Shown: piece after piece, positions 1 through 9,632 of the stretch
Position numbering within the stretch: the stretch's first letter is position 1
Layout: every line of letters starts with the position of its first letter
DNA from: Hydractinia symbiolongicarpus
Lineage: Eukaryota > Cnidaria > Hydrozoa > Anthoathecata > Hydractiniidae
NCBI RefSeq assembly: GCF_029227915.1
Contig: NC_079878.1
Location: 24,761,501-24,825,500, forward strand
DNA: 64,000 bases
Reading direction: 5' to 3'
Notes under the pieces: model-generated
Told to the model about the DNA's origin: nothing
Databases searched by the model: none
What the model saw: the letters and a program-made list of their open reading frames with translations, nothing else
Translations under genes and position numbers: made by a program

Positions 1-391
1 CATCTCACCATTGCCTCAACAATTAAAATTAAACGCGCAAAAAGACGCGTCTTATTGTCGAATTTCCGCATTTTCAAAAGCCATGCATACAGCATTTATT
101 GTTTTATACGGCGAAACGGCTATTTACAATATTTAGAACAAGGAATAAAATTTCGGAACTATAAACGCTCCTTCAAGGTTGGTGATGTTGTGTTGGTATC
201 GGAGATTGGAAGATTACATGGTATCTTTTCTTACGATAATTGTACAAACCATAATGATGAAAAATTGTAATGGGCAACGAACACTCTACTTCAAATTGGT
301 TTTACTTGTTGACGTTAGTGAAGGAACATGCCCCACCGAACCAAGAAAAATAGTCTTCTTTAATTTTTTATGCATTAATTCTATGCAGTAG
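1..391 (+). pseudogene. possible BEL/Pao-type retroelement polyprotein tail (decayed)
   Basis: The frame open to base 270 contains a stretch resembling the C-terminal integrase-adjacent region of BEL/Pao polyproteins: residues KFRNYKRSFKVGDVVLV, then an RLHG in place of the usual R-x-W. A second frame (about 179-391) continues with a leucine/valine-rich segment, so at least one frameshift separates them. The frame is already open at base 1, so more may lie to the left. The family call rests only on the 'F-K-V-G-D-V-V-L-V' signature and is weak; a chance resemblance is possible. Confidence 0.3.
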
Positions 392-760
392 TTCATGTTT
401 CTTAGATGCACAGAAGACATTTCGAAGGAAGCCATAATGTTATTGCTGTTCCTAGGCAACACATTGGAGGGAGTATTGGGATCCCTTCCCAGTTGTGATT
501 TATTGTAGTAAGTTGTTTTCTTGCTGAGAACACCACACTTTTCACTAATTGGACCAGTGCCTAGTGTCGTAAAAGAGGGAGTATTTTTATTTTGTGCTGT
601 TTATGGTAGCTTTGGTGAGTGGTTTGTAGTCCTTCAGCTCTACGTGTTTCTATTTTGCACACTTCCTGGTTTAATTTTCTGACATTGTGTAATAAAACCA
701 TAATTTTTACACAAAGTCAGAAATTATATGTATGGTTAATTTGTCAGATGTGTCAGAAAT
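392..760. other. no recognised feature
   Basis: AT-rich sequence without a convincing reading frame or RNA gene. It could contain the non-coding 3' end of the putative retroelement to its left, but no terminal repeat was identified. Confidence 0.4.
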
Positions 761-3700
761 AATAGGCACAAAAATGGAGCATTTGGTAGACAATCAGAGA
801 AAAATTACAACATGCGGTATTATCTAACATTTTTGAATTTCCGCGCCCGAAGGCGTAGGAAATTCTTTAAAACCGTCGTTTTTTTCTTTCGGAGCATTTT
901 TTGAGAAAAAGTCGACCCTGGGATTTCACGTTCATCTGAGAGGAGGATAGTATTGATGGTATAACTGACTAACTAACCCTGTCCCAAATGGTCAATTAAC
1001 GTCACAGATTAAAACTTCGTACCCAAGCTCCCTAAGTACTGGGAAATCATCTAAATGATGTTTCAGGCCAAAATTGGACAAAAGTTGGCACACTTAACAA
1101 AAAAGGTATGCTGAACATAATGGCGACATGTTGGTCATCAAATTTTTGATTTTTTGTCAACTAATGCCGTTTAAGACCATAAACGTCTCAACCGCAAGAC
1201 TTTCAACCATGAATGATAGGCTGTATTTTTTGTTAGCAATTTCTTTTAAAATGTGAGTTTATTATGACACATTGCGTTTTGTTTGCGGTTGTTATAAGAT
1301 ATAATGTCACTTGTGTGCTTTATCTTCAGAGCTTTATGCACCAAAACTCTTCGAGTGTTTGGCACGATAACACAACGAATTAGTAGATTGTCATCAAATA
1401 TTTTGGTAGCGAGCGAAAATTCTTAGAGCCCCCAGGGCTTCTTGTTTAAAATTGATATGAACAAACATGCAGCATTTGGTGGACACTAAGTGAAAAAATG
1501 TGGTTTTATTACACAAGTTCCGAAATCATATGCACAAAAATGAAGCATTTGGTAGACAATCTGAAGAAAATTACATTTGGTGGTATAATCTAACATTTGA
1601 AAATTTGTATAAACAAAAAATGCAGCATTTGGTGGACAATAAGTGAAATAGTGTACTTTGCCACCATTTTTTTATCTTTAAAACGTCTATATGCACAAAA
1701 ATGGACCATTTGGTGGACAATAAGTGAAATAATGTGCTTTTAATACATAATGAGGCATTTCGTAAAAAATCTGAAGAAATCTACATTTTGCGGCACTATC
1801 TAATATTTTGAAATTTATATGAACAAAAATGCAGCATTTGGTGGACAATTGGGGCGTTATAACACAATTTTAAAAACTATAGACACAAAGAAGCAGCATG
1901 TGATGGATAATCAGATGAAAATTGCACGTTGCAGTATAATCTAATATTTCAAAATATATATATAAACAAAAATGCAGCATTTGGTGAACATTAAGTGAAA
2001 TAATGCACTTTGCCGGGATTTTTTTATATTTAAAACATCCATATGTACAAAAAATGAGCATTTGATGGACAATAAGTGAAATAATATGCTTTTATTATGC
2101 AATATCAAATATTATAGGCTCAAAAATGGAGCATTTGGTAGACATTCAGAGAAAAATTATATTATGCGGTATTATCTAACATTTTAAAATTTATATTAAC
2201 AAAAATGCAGCATTTGGTGGCCACTAAGTGAAAAAATGGGGTTTTACTACATAGAATCAAAAATTAAAGGCACAAAAATGAAACATTTGGTAGACAATCT
2301 GAGGAAAATTACATTTTGCAGTCCAATCTAATAATTTAAAAATTATATGACAAAAATGCAGAATTTGGTGGACAATGGGTGATAGATTGCGGCGTTATAA
2401 GAAAATTTTAAAAATTATATCAGACAAAAATTGCATGTTGCGGTATAATCTAAAATTTCAAAATATATATAAACGAAAATGGAGCATTTGGTCGACAATA
2501 AGTGAAGTAGTGTACCTTGCCGGGATTGTTTTATATTTAAAACGTCCATATATATAAAAATGGAGTATTTGGTGAACAATAAGTGAAATAATATGCTTTT
2601 ATTACATAATGAAGCATTTGGTACACAATCTGAGCAAAATTATATTTTGCGGTACTATCTAATAATTTAAAATTTATATAAACAAAAATGCAGCATTTGG
2701 TGGACAATGGGTAATAGATTGCGGCGTTATAAGACGATTTTAAAAATTATAGGCGCAAAAATGCAGCACTTGGTGGACAATCAGACAAAAATTGCATGTT
2801 GCAGAATAATGTAACATTTCAAAATTAATATAAACAAAAATAGAGCATTTGGTCGACAGTAAGTGAAATAGTGTGCTTTTATTACATAATAAAGCATTTG
2901 GTAGACAATCTGAGGAAAATTTCATTTTGCCGTACTATCTAATATCATAAAATTTGTATGAGCGAAAATGCAGCATTTGGTAGACACTAAGTGAAATAGT
3001 GGACGTTACCGGAATTTATTTATATTTAAAACATCTCTGTATAAGAAATTGAGCATTTCGTGGGCAATGACGAAAAAACAAGATTTTATTACGCAATATC
3101 GAATATTATAGGCTAAAAAATGGAGCATTTGGTAGACAATCAGAGAAAAAATATATTATGCCGTATTATCTAACATTTTAAAATTTATATGAACAAAAAT
3201 GAAGCATTTGGTGGACACTAAGTGAAAAAATGAGGTTTTATTACATAGAATCAAAAATTATAGGCACAAAAATGAAGCGTTTAGTAGACAATCTGAGGAA
3301 AATTACATTTTGCGGTATTATGTCGTAATTTAAAACTTATTTGAACAAAAATTCAGCATCTCGTGGACAATCAGACAAAAATTGCATGTGGCGATATAAT
3401 CTAACATTTCAAAATTTATATAAACAAGAATGCAGCATTTGATGGACACTAAGTGAAATAGTTACTTTACCGGAATTTTTTTATATTTAAAACATCTTTA
3501 TACACAAAATTGAGCATTTGGTGGATAATAAGTGAAATAATATGCTTTTATTACGCAATATCAAATATTATAGGCTCAAAAATGGAGCATTTGGTAGACA
3601 ATCAGAGGAAAATTACATTATGCAGTATTATCTAACATTTTGAAATTTATATTCACTGAAATGCAGCATTTGGTGGACACTAAGCCAGATATTGCAGTTT

Positions 3701-3845
3701 GTGGGTTTTTTTATGTATTTATAACGTCTATATGTAAAAAAAAGCATCATTGACAAGCATTGTGGACAATAAGTAAAATATTGTGGATTTATTACAAAAT
3801 TTCATTAAATATATGGCTCATTTGATGCACAATCAGGGAAATTAA
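760..3845. repeat. degenerate satellite array, CATTTGGTRGACAAT box
   Basis: Dozens of imperfect units follow one another, each carrying a version of 'AAAATGCAGCATTTGGTGGAC' followed by AATAAGTGAAA or AATCTGAGGAAAATTACATTTTGCG. Neighbouring units are about 60-120 bp apart and alternate between two types (GGTGGAC...AAGTGAAA and GGTAGAC...CTGAGGAAAATTAC), so a longer higher-order unit is likely. Drift is substantial, with unit-to-unit mismatches and length changes, so the array is old. The same box reappears at about 21.06-21.26 kb, partly inverted. No coding potential; the small reading frames here are by-products of the repeat. Confidence 0.85.
843..1445. other. non-satellite insert within the satellite array
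   Basis: Satellite units stop after '...TCTAACATTTTTGAA' and resume at '...AAAATTGATATGAACAAACATGCAGC', which together approximate one satellite junction. The roughly 600 bases between have no CATTTGGT box and a less extreme composition (GCGCCCGAAGGCG near the left end, GAGCCCCCAGGGC near the right). This looks like an insertion into the array, but no clear terminal repeats or target duplication were found. Confidence 0.5.
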
Positions 3846-5640
3846 ATGATCGACATTAAAAATAATATGCGATAATAAATAGCGATGAAGGTCTCATCAT
3901 GTTGATGGCAGAAAGAGGGATCTCTCGGCAAACTAATACCCATAGTCACGTGATCTGAGACAAGAAATTTAAGAATGACAGCATGCTATAAACAACGACA
4001 GAGCTGGAAGGAAATCAATTACGCAGCCTTCATCTTGGTTCTCAATAAACTATTTTTTTTTGTACCACAGTTTCACAACTGTCACTGTTACGACTAAATC
4101 AAAAACACGTGCTGTTCACCAAAAGTTAAAACTTTTATTGGAAACCAAGCAATATTTATTTATCAATGACACTTAAAATATTAATGCAACGCATTATCAA
4201 TGTAACATAACTATGCATATGAAATATACTTACAATAAACGAAGAGTTAATCGTCCAGCTTCAAAGTTTCGAAATATTTTATTAGGTAGCTCTCCAGTTA
4301 GTGCCATGTTTTACTTTGGAAAATTATCATAGGATTGCTGTTTCATGACTTTTTCACAGACAGAATGCAACTATTATTATATAGCTTTACTTATGACTAA
4401 ATAAAAGTTTACAATGACTAAATTTGTATCTCCCTTATAAATAGAGCTAGTCTGCTTCATGGTTTGCTCTCCTGTAACTGTAAATTTGCTTCTTCTTGAC
4501 GGGGATTGCTGTTGTTGTGTGTAGCGCACATTGTTTAGTAAAAAAAGTTGTGAACATTTTCTGGAGAAATAGCGGAGTCATAAAATCATCTTTGAGTTAC
4601 TGTTATTCACGTGGAAACGTCTTCTTTGTCGATTAAAATTTGAGACATGTATTTCTTGAAAACTTCAAAGGAAAAAGAACACTTTCACTTTGCCTGTCAC
4701 AGACAGATAAACAATTTTTTTTACCTTTGTATTTTTTTTTCAAATTTGAGCAATTTTGAGAAAAAAACCATCTCTTTTGTAAGGTTGGATTTTGGTCTAG
4801 TTCGGTATTTCCAGTCATAACTTGGAGGAAAGATAACAGGCAAACGTTGTGTATTAATATAAGACATTTTCCATTAAATACACGCAGTTCCAGTCAAAGG
4901 AATATTGAATGTTTTATGTAAGAAACTTACGCGGAAATAGAGATCAAAATAAGGCAATTACAAATATGTCCCCTGAGCGTATAGAAAACCTTCCACCTAG
5001 TGTGAATAATGAATTCATCATGTATTAGTTTGTGTCTGACCTCGTATCTCCGAAAGAAGCCAAAACATTTTATTAAAAATTAAATTTTCTCATCACATGT
5101 CCACGCTTTTTTGAAAACGTTGCCTTTAAAATGGCGGAGTTGATAATGTAATGCAAGTTTATCAACAGTAGATGTTTAATAATAATCACAATATTCCCAC
5201 ATGGTACGTAAGAGATGCAAGAAATGAGTACTATTTTTGTGCAATAATTCGATATATTGTTATTCCTCGATTACATTTCAAGAGGAATTTCCTTTTAAAA
5301 ATCATTGTAAAGAAACTCATATCCTGGAATGTCCTAATTTCATGGCAAAATTTAGACTCGGGTTGTTTCAGTTTTAGAATCAATATTTAGAGATTGAGAC
5401 TTTTTTTATTTTGGTTAATCAGAAAACATCCGAGGCTTGTGTTTTTATAAAAAAGTGTGTATTCCGTGTAGTTTTAAAATTATCGTCACCGTATCTATTA
5501 TTTTGCGTTACTCTCTCCTCTATGCCTCGTTGTCTTTAAAAGAATAGCACTGGACACGAGAGGGCAATCACTATTTTAAGCCGCAATGTTGCTTCATCCC
5601 TGGACCTACATAACATTTAAGTGATCAATTATGACTTTCC
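3846..5640. other. no recognised gene
   Basis: AT-rich sequence; the longest frames are about 60-70 codons, have no recognisable motif, and are not linked by plausible splice sites. Nothing supportable was seen. Confidence 0.5.
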
Positions 5641-5643
5641 TAA

Positions 5644-6459
5644 GAGGCCGCTTACACGTTAAATTTCATCCCACGTGTTTTGTCCCCGGATGAGTTCATC
5701 TCTGTGTGTACTGAAAGTCTTCACAACGCTTACACGTTTAAGGCGGAATAAAATTTTATTCCGGGATGATATTAAGAAAAAGAAATGAGTGTAAACACCT
5801 ATTCCATTCCGGGATGAGAATGCTGAATGTACACTTTTCACACTTTTTGCGAAAATGATGTTGTCTGTTTAAATTGTCAATTATTCATTTTTATAGGAAA
5901 ATGACGTACAATGAGATGTTAAAAAATTAAGGAGTGTACTGATTGATAGCGACGCAAAAAAATGAAGTGGCGGAAACTTTGCTGAATGAAAATAATGAGG
6001 ATCACACGGCCAACGGCAAGCCAGCAACCTCAATGTTGTCGACATCTAGCCAATGCTTAGTTTCTACCAAACAGCTTCCCTCAGAAGAATTACATTGTTT
6101 CTATATTACTCTGCTAGTTGTATTAATAATACTATATGCAACTGTAACAGAAGGGATGCTATAGTTAAAATTGTCGATATATTTGTGATCAACAATATTA
6201 CACTTCTTCTCTCAGGCGCCATCGTTCTACGTTTCTCGTTTGACCTTTCTACTCACAAATTAAAAAATATCACATCGAATTATCATACGCAAAGTTAGCA
6301 AAGTTAATGTTTCATCCCGGGATTTGATTATTCATCCCAAGATGGAAATATACTGATTTCATCCCTGGATGACGCCCACGTGTAAACACTTTTTGTTTCA
6401 CCCCGGGGCGAGTTTCATCCCGGGTTGAGATTTTATCACGTATGCGTATAAACGTGGTC
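5644..6459. mobile_element. Harbinger-like MITE with TAA target duplication
   Basis: An 816-bp segment starts GAGGCCGCTTACACG and ends, read on the other strand, GACCACGTTTATACG (11 of 15 matching). It is flanked by TAA at 5641-5643 and 6460-6462, the target type of PIF/Harbinger elements. Both sub-terminal regions are crowded with versions of the palindrome TCATCCCGGGATGA in both orientations. No transposase is encoded; two short central frames have no recognised motif. A relic Harbinger transposase exists at about 25 kb, though no specific link is shown. Confidence 0.65.
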
Positions 6460-6651
6460 TAAGTTTCATGGACAATGTAATGCTTGATTGGTTAATCTGT
6501 GCTTACAAAATTATCGTTATCAACGTGCGATACTCTAACTTCTCACTGAAAATTATTATTGGGATGGTTTATCTAGCTTTCCAGATATGAAAGAAGACAA
6601 CAGGCTCTGGGGTCGAGGTCAGCCTACAGTAGTGCAATTAATTGATCTTAG

Positions 6652-6660
6652 ATTACTTTT
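6652..6660. repeat. left 9-bp target-site duplication (ATTACTTTT)
   Basis: ATTACTTTT lies immediately outside the left terminal inverted repeat and is repeated exactly at 13182-13190, outside the right one. If the outermost T/A pair is counted in the repeat, the duplication would be 7 bp (TTACTTT). Confidence 0.85.
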
Positions 6661-6776
6661 ATGGAGTCATGTACTGGACAAAAGTCACGCTATAGAGTGT
6701 CGTGTTGCGTAGTAGAGTGTCGAGGTTCAATATAGATCCCAAGGTCGCGAGGCGTAGTATAGGTGGACGCGAGGCG
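6661..6776. repeat. left terminal inverted repeat (116 bp)
   Basis: Matches the reverse complement of 13066-13181 at 115 of 116 positions; the single difference is T at about 6727 versus G in the other copy. Beyond 6776 the similarity continues but is offset by one extra 20-bp unit in the right arm. Confidence 0.93.
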
Positions 6777-6990
6777 TAATAGTGAGACGCGTATGTAATA
6801 ATAGAGAGACGCGAGGCGTAATAGAAGGACGCGAGGCGTAATAGAGAGACGCGAGGCGTAATAGAGAGACGCGAGGCGTAATAGAAGGACGCGAGGCGTA
6901 ATAGAGAGACGCGAGGCGTAATAGAGAGACGCGAGGCGTAATAGAAGGACGCGAGGCGTAATAGAAATACGTGTAAAGTCGGAGCGTAAT
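6777..6990. repeat. left sub-terminal 20-bp repeat array
   Basis: About ten head-to-tail units of GACGCGAGGCGTAATAGARR. The last bases cycle GAAG, GAGA, GAGA, so the array also has a 60-bp higher-order period repeated three times between about 6810 and 6960. The array gives an open frame of 119 codons on the minus strand, which is a repeat by-product rather than a gene. Arrays of this kind often hold transposase-binding sites; that is inference here. Confidence 0.9.
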
Positions 6991-7475
6991 AAGATGTGTG
7001 ATGGGAGGATCCGTGTCAGAGAAAGAACTACGCTTACATACATCTTCACTTTTTTCTTGTCATGAATACTTTAAAAGGAAAAAATGAAAAAAAAAGATTC
7101 CATACTTGGTGTACAAGGGCTACTAGTTCATCATAACCTCTCGTGTATATTATATGCCTATTAGAGGGGAGTTATGATAAGCAGAATAACAACCTCGATC
7201 AGGGCATAATACAACTTTTCGACGTTGGGACGGGGAAACAAAAAAGAGCGCGCTCTATAATTAGGCACGGGAAGAACTTATTAAATGACTACTGCTGTGG
7301 CTATTTTTTCGCGTGGTTAGAAGAACTGAAGGAGCTTTATTTTACCTAAGCATAATATCTAGTACGTATATAGTGAACAAAATGTTTGAATTTCTTCTTT
7401 GTAATGTATCTAATGTAACTAATGTCAAGTTAAGCAATTCAATCAAAAGTTCTGTGAGTGAACTAATAGTGGTGT

Positions 7476-8918
7476 TCATAACAATGTACTTTCTACGACC
7501 TGAACAGTTCGAAGAAACACTTCGATACCGAAGTTATCGCAATTTGCCATTGGATCGTTAGATCTACAAAATTCCAGGTATAAGTCATTACTTTGAAATG
7601 GATGATTTATCTCGGGAACCACAATAGCATCGTCACGGGTTTCGATATAATGACTCGGTACACTCCAATCTATACCATATGAATCGCAGTCATCGACAAT
7701 ATCATCTTCTGACGGTCTCCTTTGCAACAACAAACCTCTTTCCCATAATTGAAGAGGAGAAAGGTTTCTCTCTGTTCGGATAGGATGGTGATCATAGCCC
7801 AGGATAAATCTTTGAAAATGTGCATTTATTCTTGGAATAAAAACATAATGAAGGCAAAACAAATGCAACTCATTCGATATATCCAAGGCTCCTATCTCTT
7901 CCAAGTAAGTGAATATGTTGTGGTATATGTATGTGCAGCCGTGGAATAGATCTCTCCAGAACCTCTCTATCCTTTGGTTATGGCAACTTTTCCCAGCGAT
8001 AAAGCTACCACGATTACTTCCTCGTCTTGATATCATAAACCAAGCAACGTCTACATTTTCCACCCCATGATCTCCTCTTACACGCGACGGCAAGCCAAAA
8101 TTTTGTACTGCGGTCAGAAATAAATCGAGTACTACAGTAGCCTTGTTACTTGATCCGCACGACAGAAACATTAGACGCCTAGAATACCCATCTATGCCGC
8201 CATGAATGACTATCGACCATCTTATCAATTTGTGATTGCCGTCTATATGCCACAATGACCTTGGCGCTGCAACACTATATTTTCTTCTTCGAACTACATT
8301 ACGTTGCAACGAGCGCATCAATAGCCCTGATGGATCAACCCGCCACATACTATCACGAACAACTTTCCAAGGAATGTGATAACCATGAGACAGTAAAAAA
8401 CCTTTCATTCTACGTATGCCACAGTTAGGAAAATCTGAAATAATTTTTTTGACATGTTCATCAAGTTCCTCGTCACCAATCATAGTGTGCGATTTAGGTT
8501 CAATATCAAACTCTTTAAATCTTCTTTGAATAGTTTTTGCACTTACTCCGAACATTTCAGCTATTGCCGTCTGCGAAAAATTCAACCTCACTAAAGTTTT
8601 TAGAGTTTCCTCAGGTATATCGAAAGAAGGCCTGCCTATCTTGTGCCGTACAGTTTCCGCGTTACTAGTTTTGTTCACTGATTGAATTATCACTGATGCT
8701 TGATGAATACTACTCAGTACATTTTCGGTTATAACATCTGGATACTCTAAAGCTGCTCTAGAGCAGAAGCTGTAAAGTTCATCAAGTCTATAGACAGGAT
8801 AATCCAAATCTGCTGTATTCGCGTCAACAAAGGATGACAATAACGACTGGATTAGTTTCAATGTATCAACAACAGAATTCTTAATAAAATCAACTGGACT
8901 CAATTGTTGTATATTCAT
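7476..8918 (-). CDS. HTH + rve (integrase-type DDE) transposase
   Basis: A 480-codon intact frame. The frame extends 19 codons further upstream, but a splice acceptor (TTTTATTTTTCAG) ends eight bases before the chosen ATG (MNIQQLSP), so the upstream part is probably intron and the gene likely has a 5' non-coding exon. Around residues 106-136 a helix-turn-helix is visible ([19 protein letters not shown]), preceded by [12 protein letters not shown]. The catalytic core has D226 in [11 protein letters not shown]283 in [10 protein letters not shown] and E318 in [10 protein letters not shown], with 34 residues between the second D and the E (D,D34E), the spacing of retroviral-type integrases and IS3-type transposases. 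After the core comes a conserved-looking segment ([34 protein letters not shown]) and an acidic tail. It should bind the terminal or sub-terminal repeats and catalyse cut-and-paste movement in the nucleus. Lies downstream of, and on the same strand as, the HECT gene, 714 bp away. Confidence 0.9.
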   Translation of the reverse strand: MNIQQLSPVDFIKNSVVDTLKLIQSLLSSFVDANTADLDYPVYRLDELYSFCSRAALEYPDVITENVLSSIHQASVIIQSVNKTSNAETVRHKIGRPSFDIPEETLKTLVRLNFSQTAIAEMFGVSAKTIQRRFKEFDIEPKSHTMIGDEELDEHVKKIISDFPNCGIRRMKGFLLSHGYHIPWKVVRDSMWRVDPSGLLMRSLQRNVVRRRKYSVAAPRSLWHIDGNHKLIRWSIVIHGGIDGYSRRLMFLSCGSSNKATVVLDLFLTAVQNFGLPSRVRGDHGVENVDVAWFMISRRGSNRGSFIAGKSCHNQRIERFWRDLFHGCTYIYHNIFTYLEEIGALDISNELHLFCLHYVFIPRINAHFQRFILGYDHHPIRTERNLSPLQLWERGLLLQRRPSEDDIVDDCDSYGIDWSVPSHYIETRDDAIVVPEINHPFQSNDLYLEFCRSNDPMANCDNFGIEVFLRTVQVVESTLL

Positions 8919-9632
8919 GTTATATTCTGAAAAATAAAAGTACTGCATAAGTACACGAAATGTCAACAAAACCACTTGTTTGTTTAATCATACAATAAAT
9001 CCTAAAAATGCCAGACGAAATTCCCTCCAAAATGTTCGAAATATGTTTAAAAGTTACTTAACGATAACAGTTCTGTTTTTAAATAACTTTCTCTGAGTGA
9101 GTCGACCGTATATAAGTAGAACATTTTTTCACATAAAGAACAAAATAACAAACATAACCCTTGTGAAATAAAAAGAAAAGAAAAATATCTTCTTGGTTAG
9201 CACAGCTGAATGATAATGCAATGCGTAACTTGATCACGACTATAACCATACATCTTTTCCATATAAAAGTTAGAAAACAAACAAAATAGAACAACAAAAA
9301 GACGAACTTATAAATGCATGTGCAGTATATATAGACTTCAAGGAGCGTACAAGTCAGTCATAAATTCGAGACTAATCATAATCAATCTGATCATTAAAAG
9401 TATGTATATCACTGGAAGAATTCTTGCATAGGACTGACAGGATTTTTATATTCCCCCCCACCAGAAAAAAAATCAGTTTTATAGAAGTGAGGCATATTTT
9501 GGAAGAAAAAGAAAAAAAATCGGCATTTTTTCTCAATGACAACATAATAAGAACAATGACAACATAAGCTAAAAATCGATCACCTTGAAGGAAAAAAATA
9601 AACTCGTTAGTGCCCCTAAAAATTTACAATTA
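8919..9632. other. intergenic spacer inside the transposon
   Basis: AT-rich spacer between the stop of the ligase gene and the start of the transposase gene (both minus strand). It should hold the 3' non-coding end of the ligase gene and the promoter and 5' intron of the transposase gene; the acceptor at about 8927 is the only element I could place. Confidence 0.5.

Noticed and set aside
5943-6298. Two overlapping frames inside the MITE
   Set aside because: No transposase motif and no support beyond being open; likely chance within a non-autonomous element.
6690-7049. 119-codon minus-strand frame with repeated Arg-Leu-Ala-Ser-Leu-Tyr
   Set aside because: It is the translation of the 20/60-bp sub-terminal repeat array and part of the terminal inverted repeat, not a gene.
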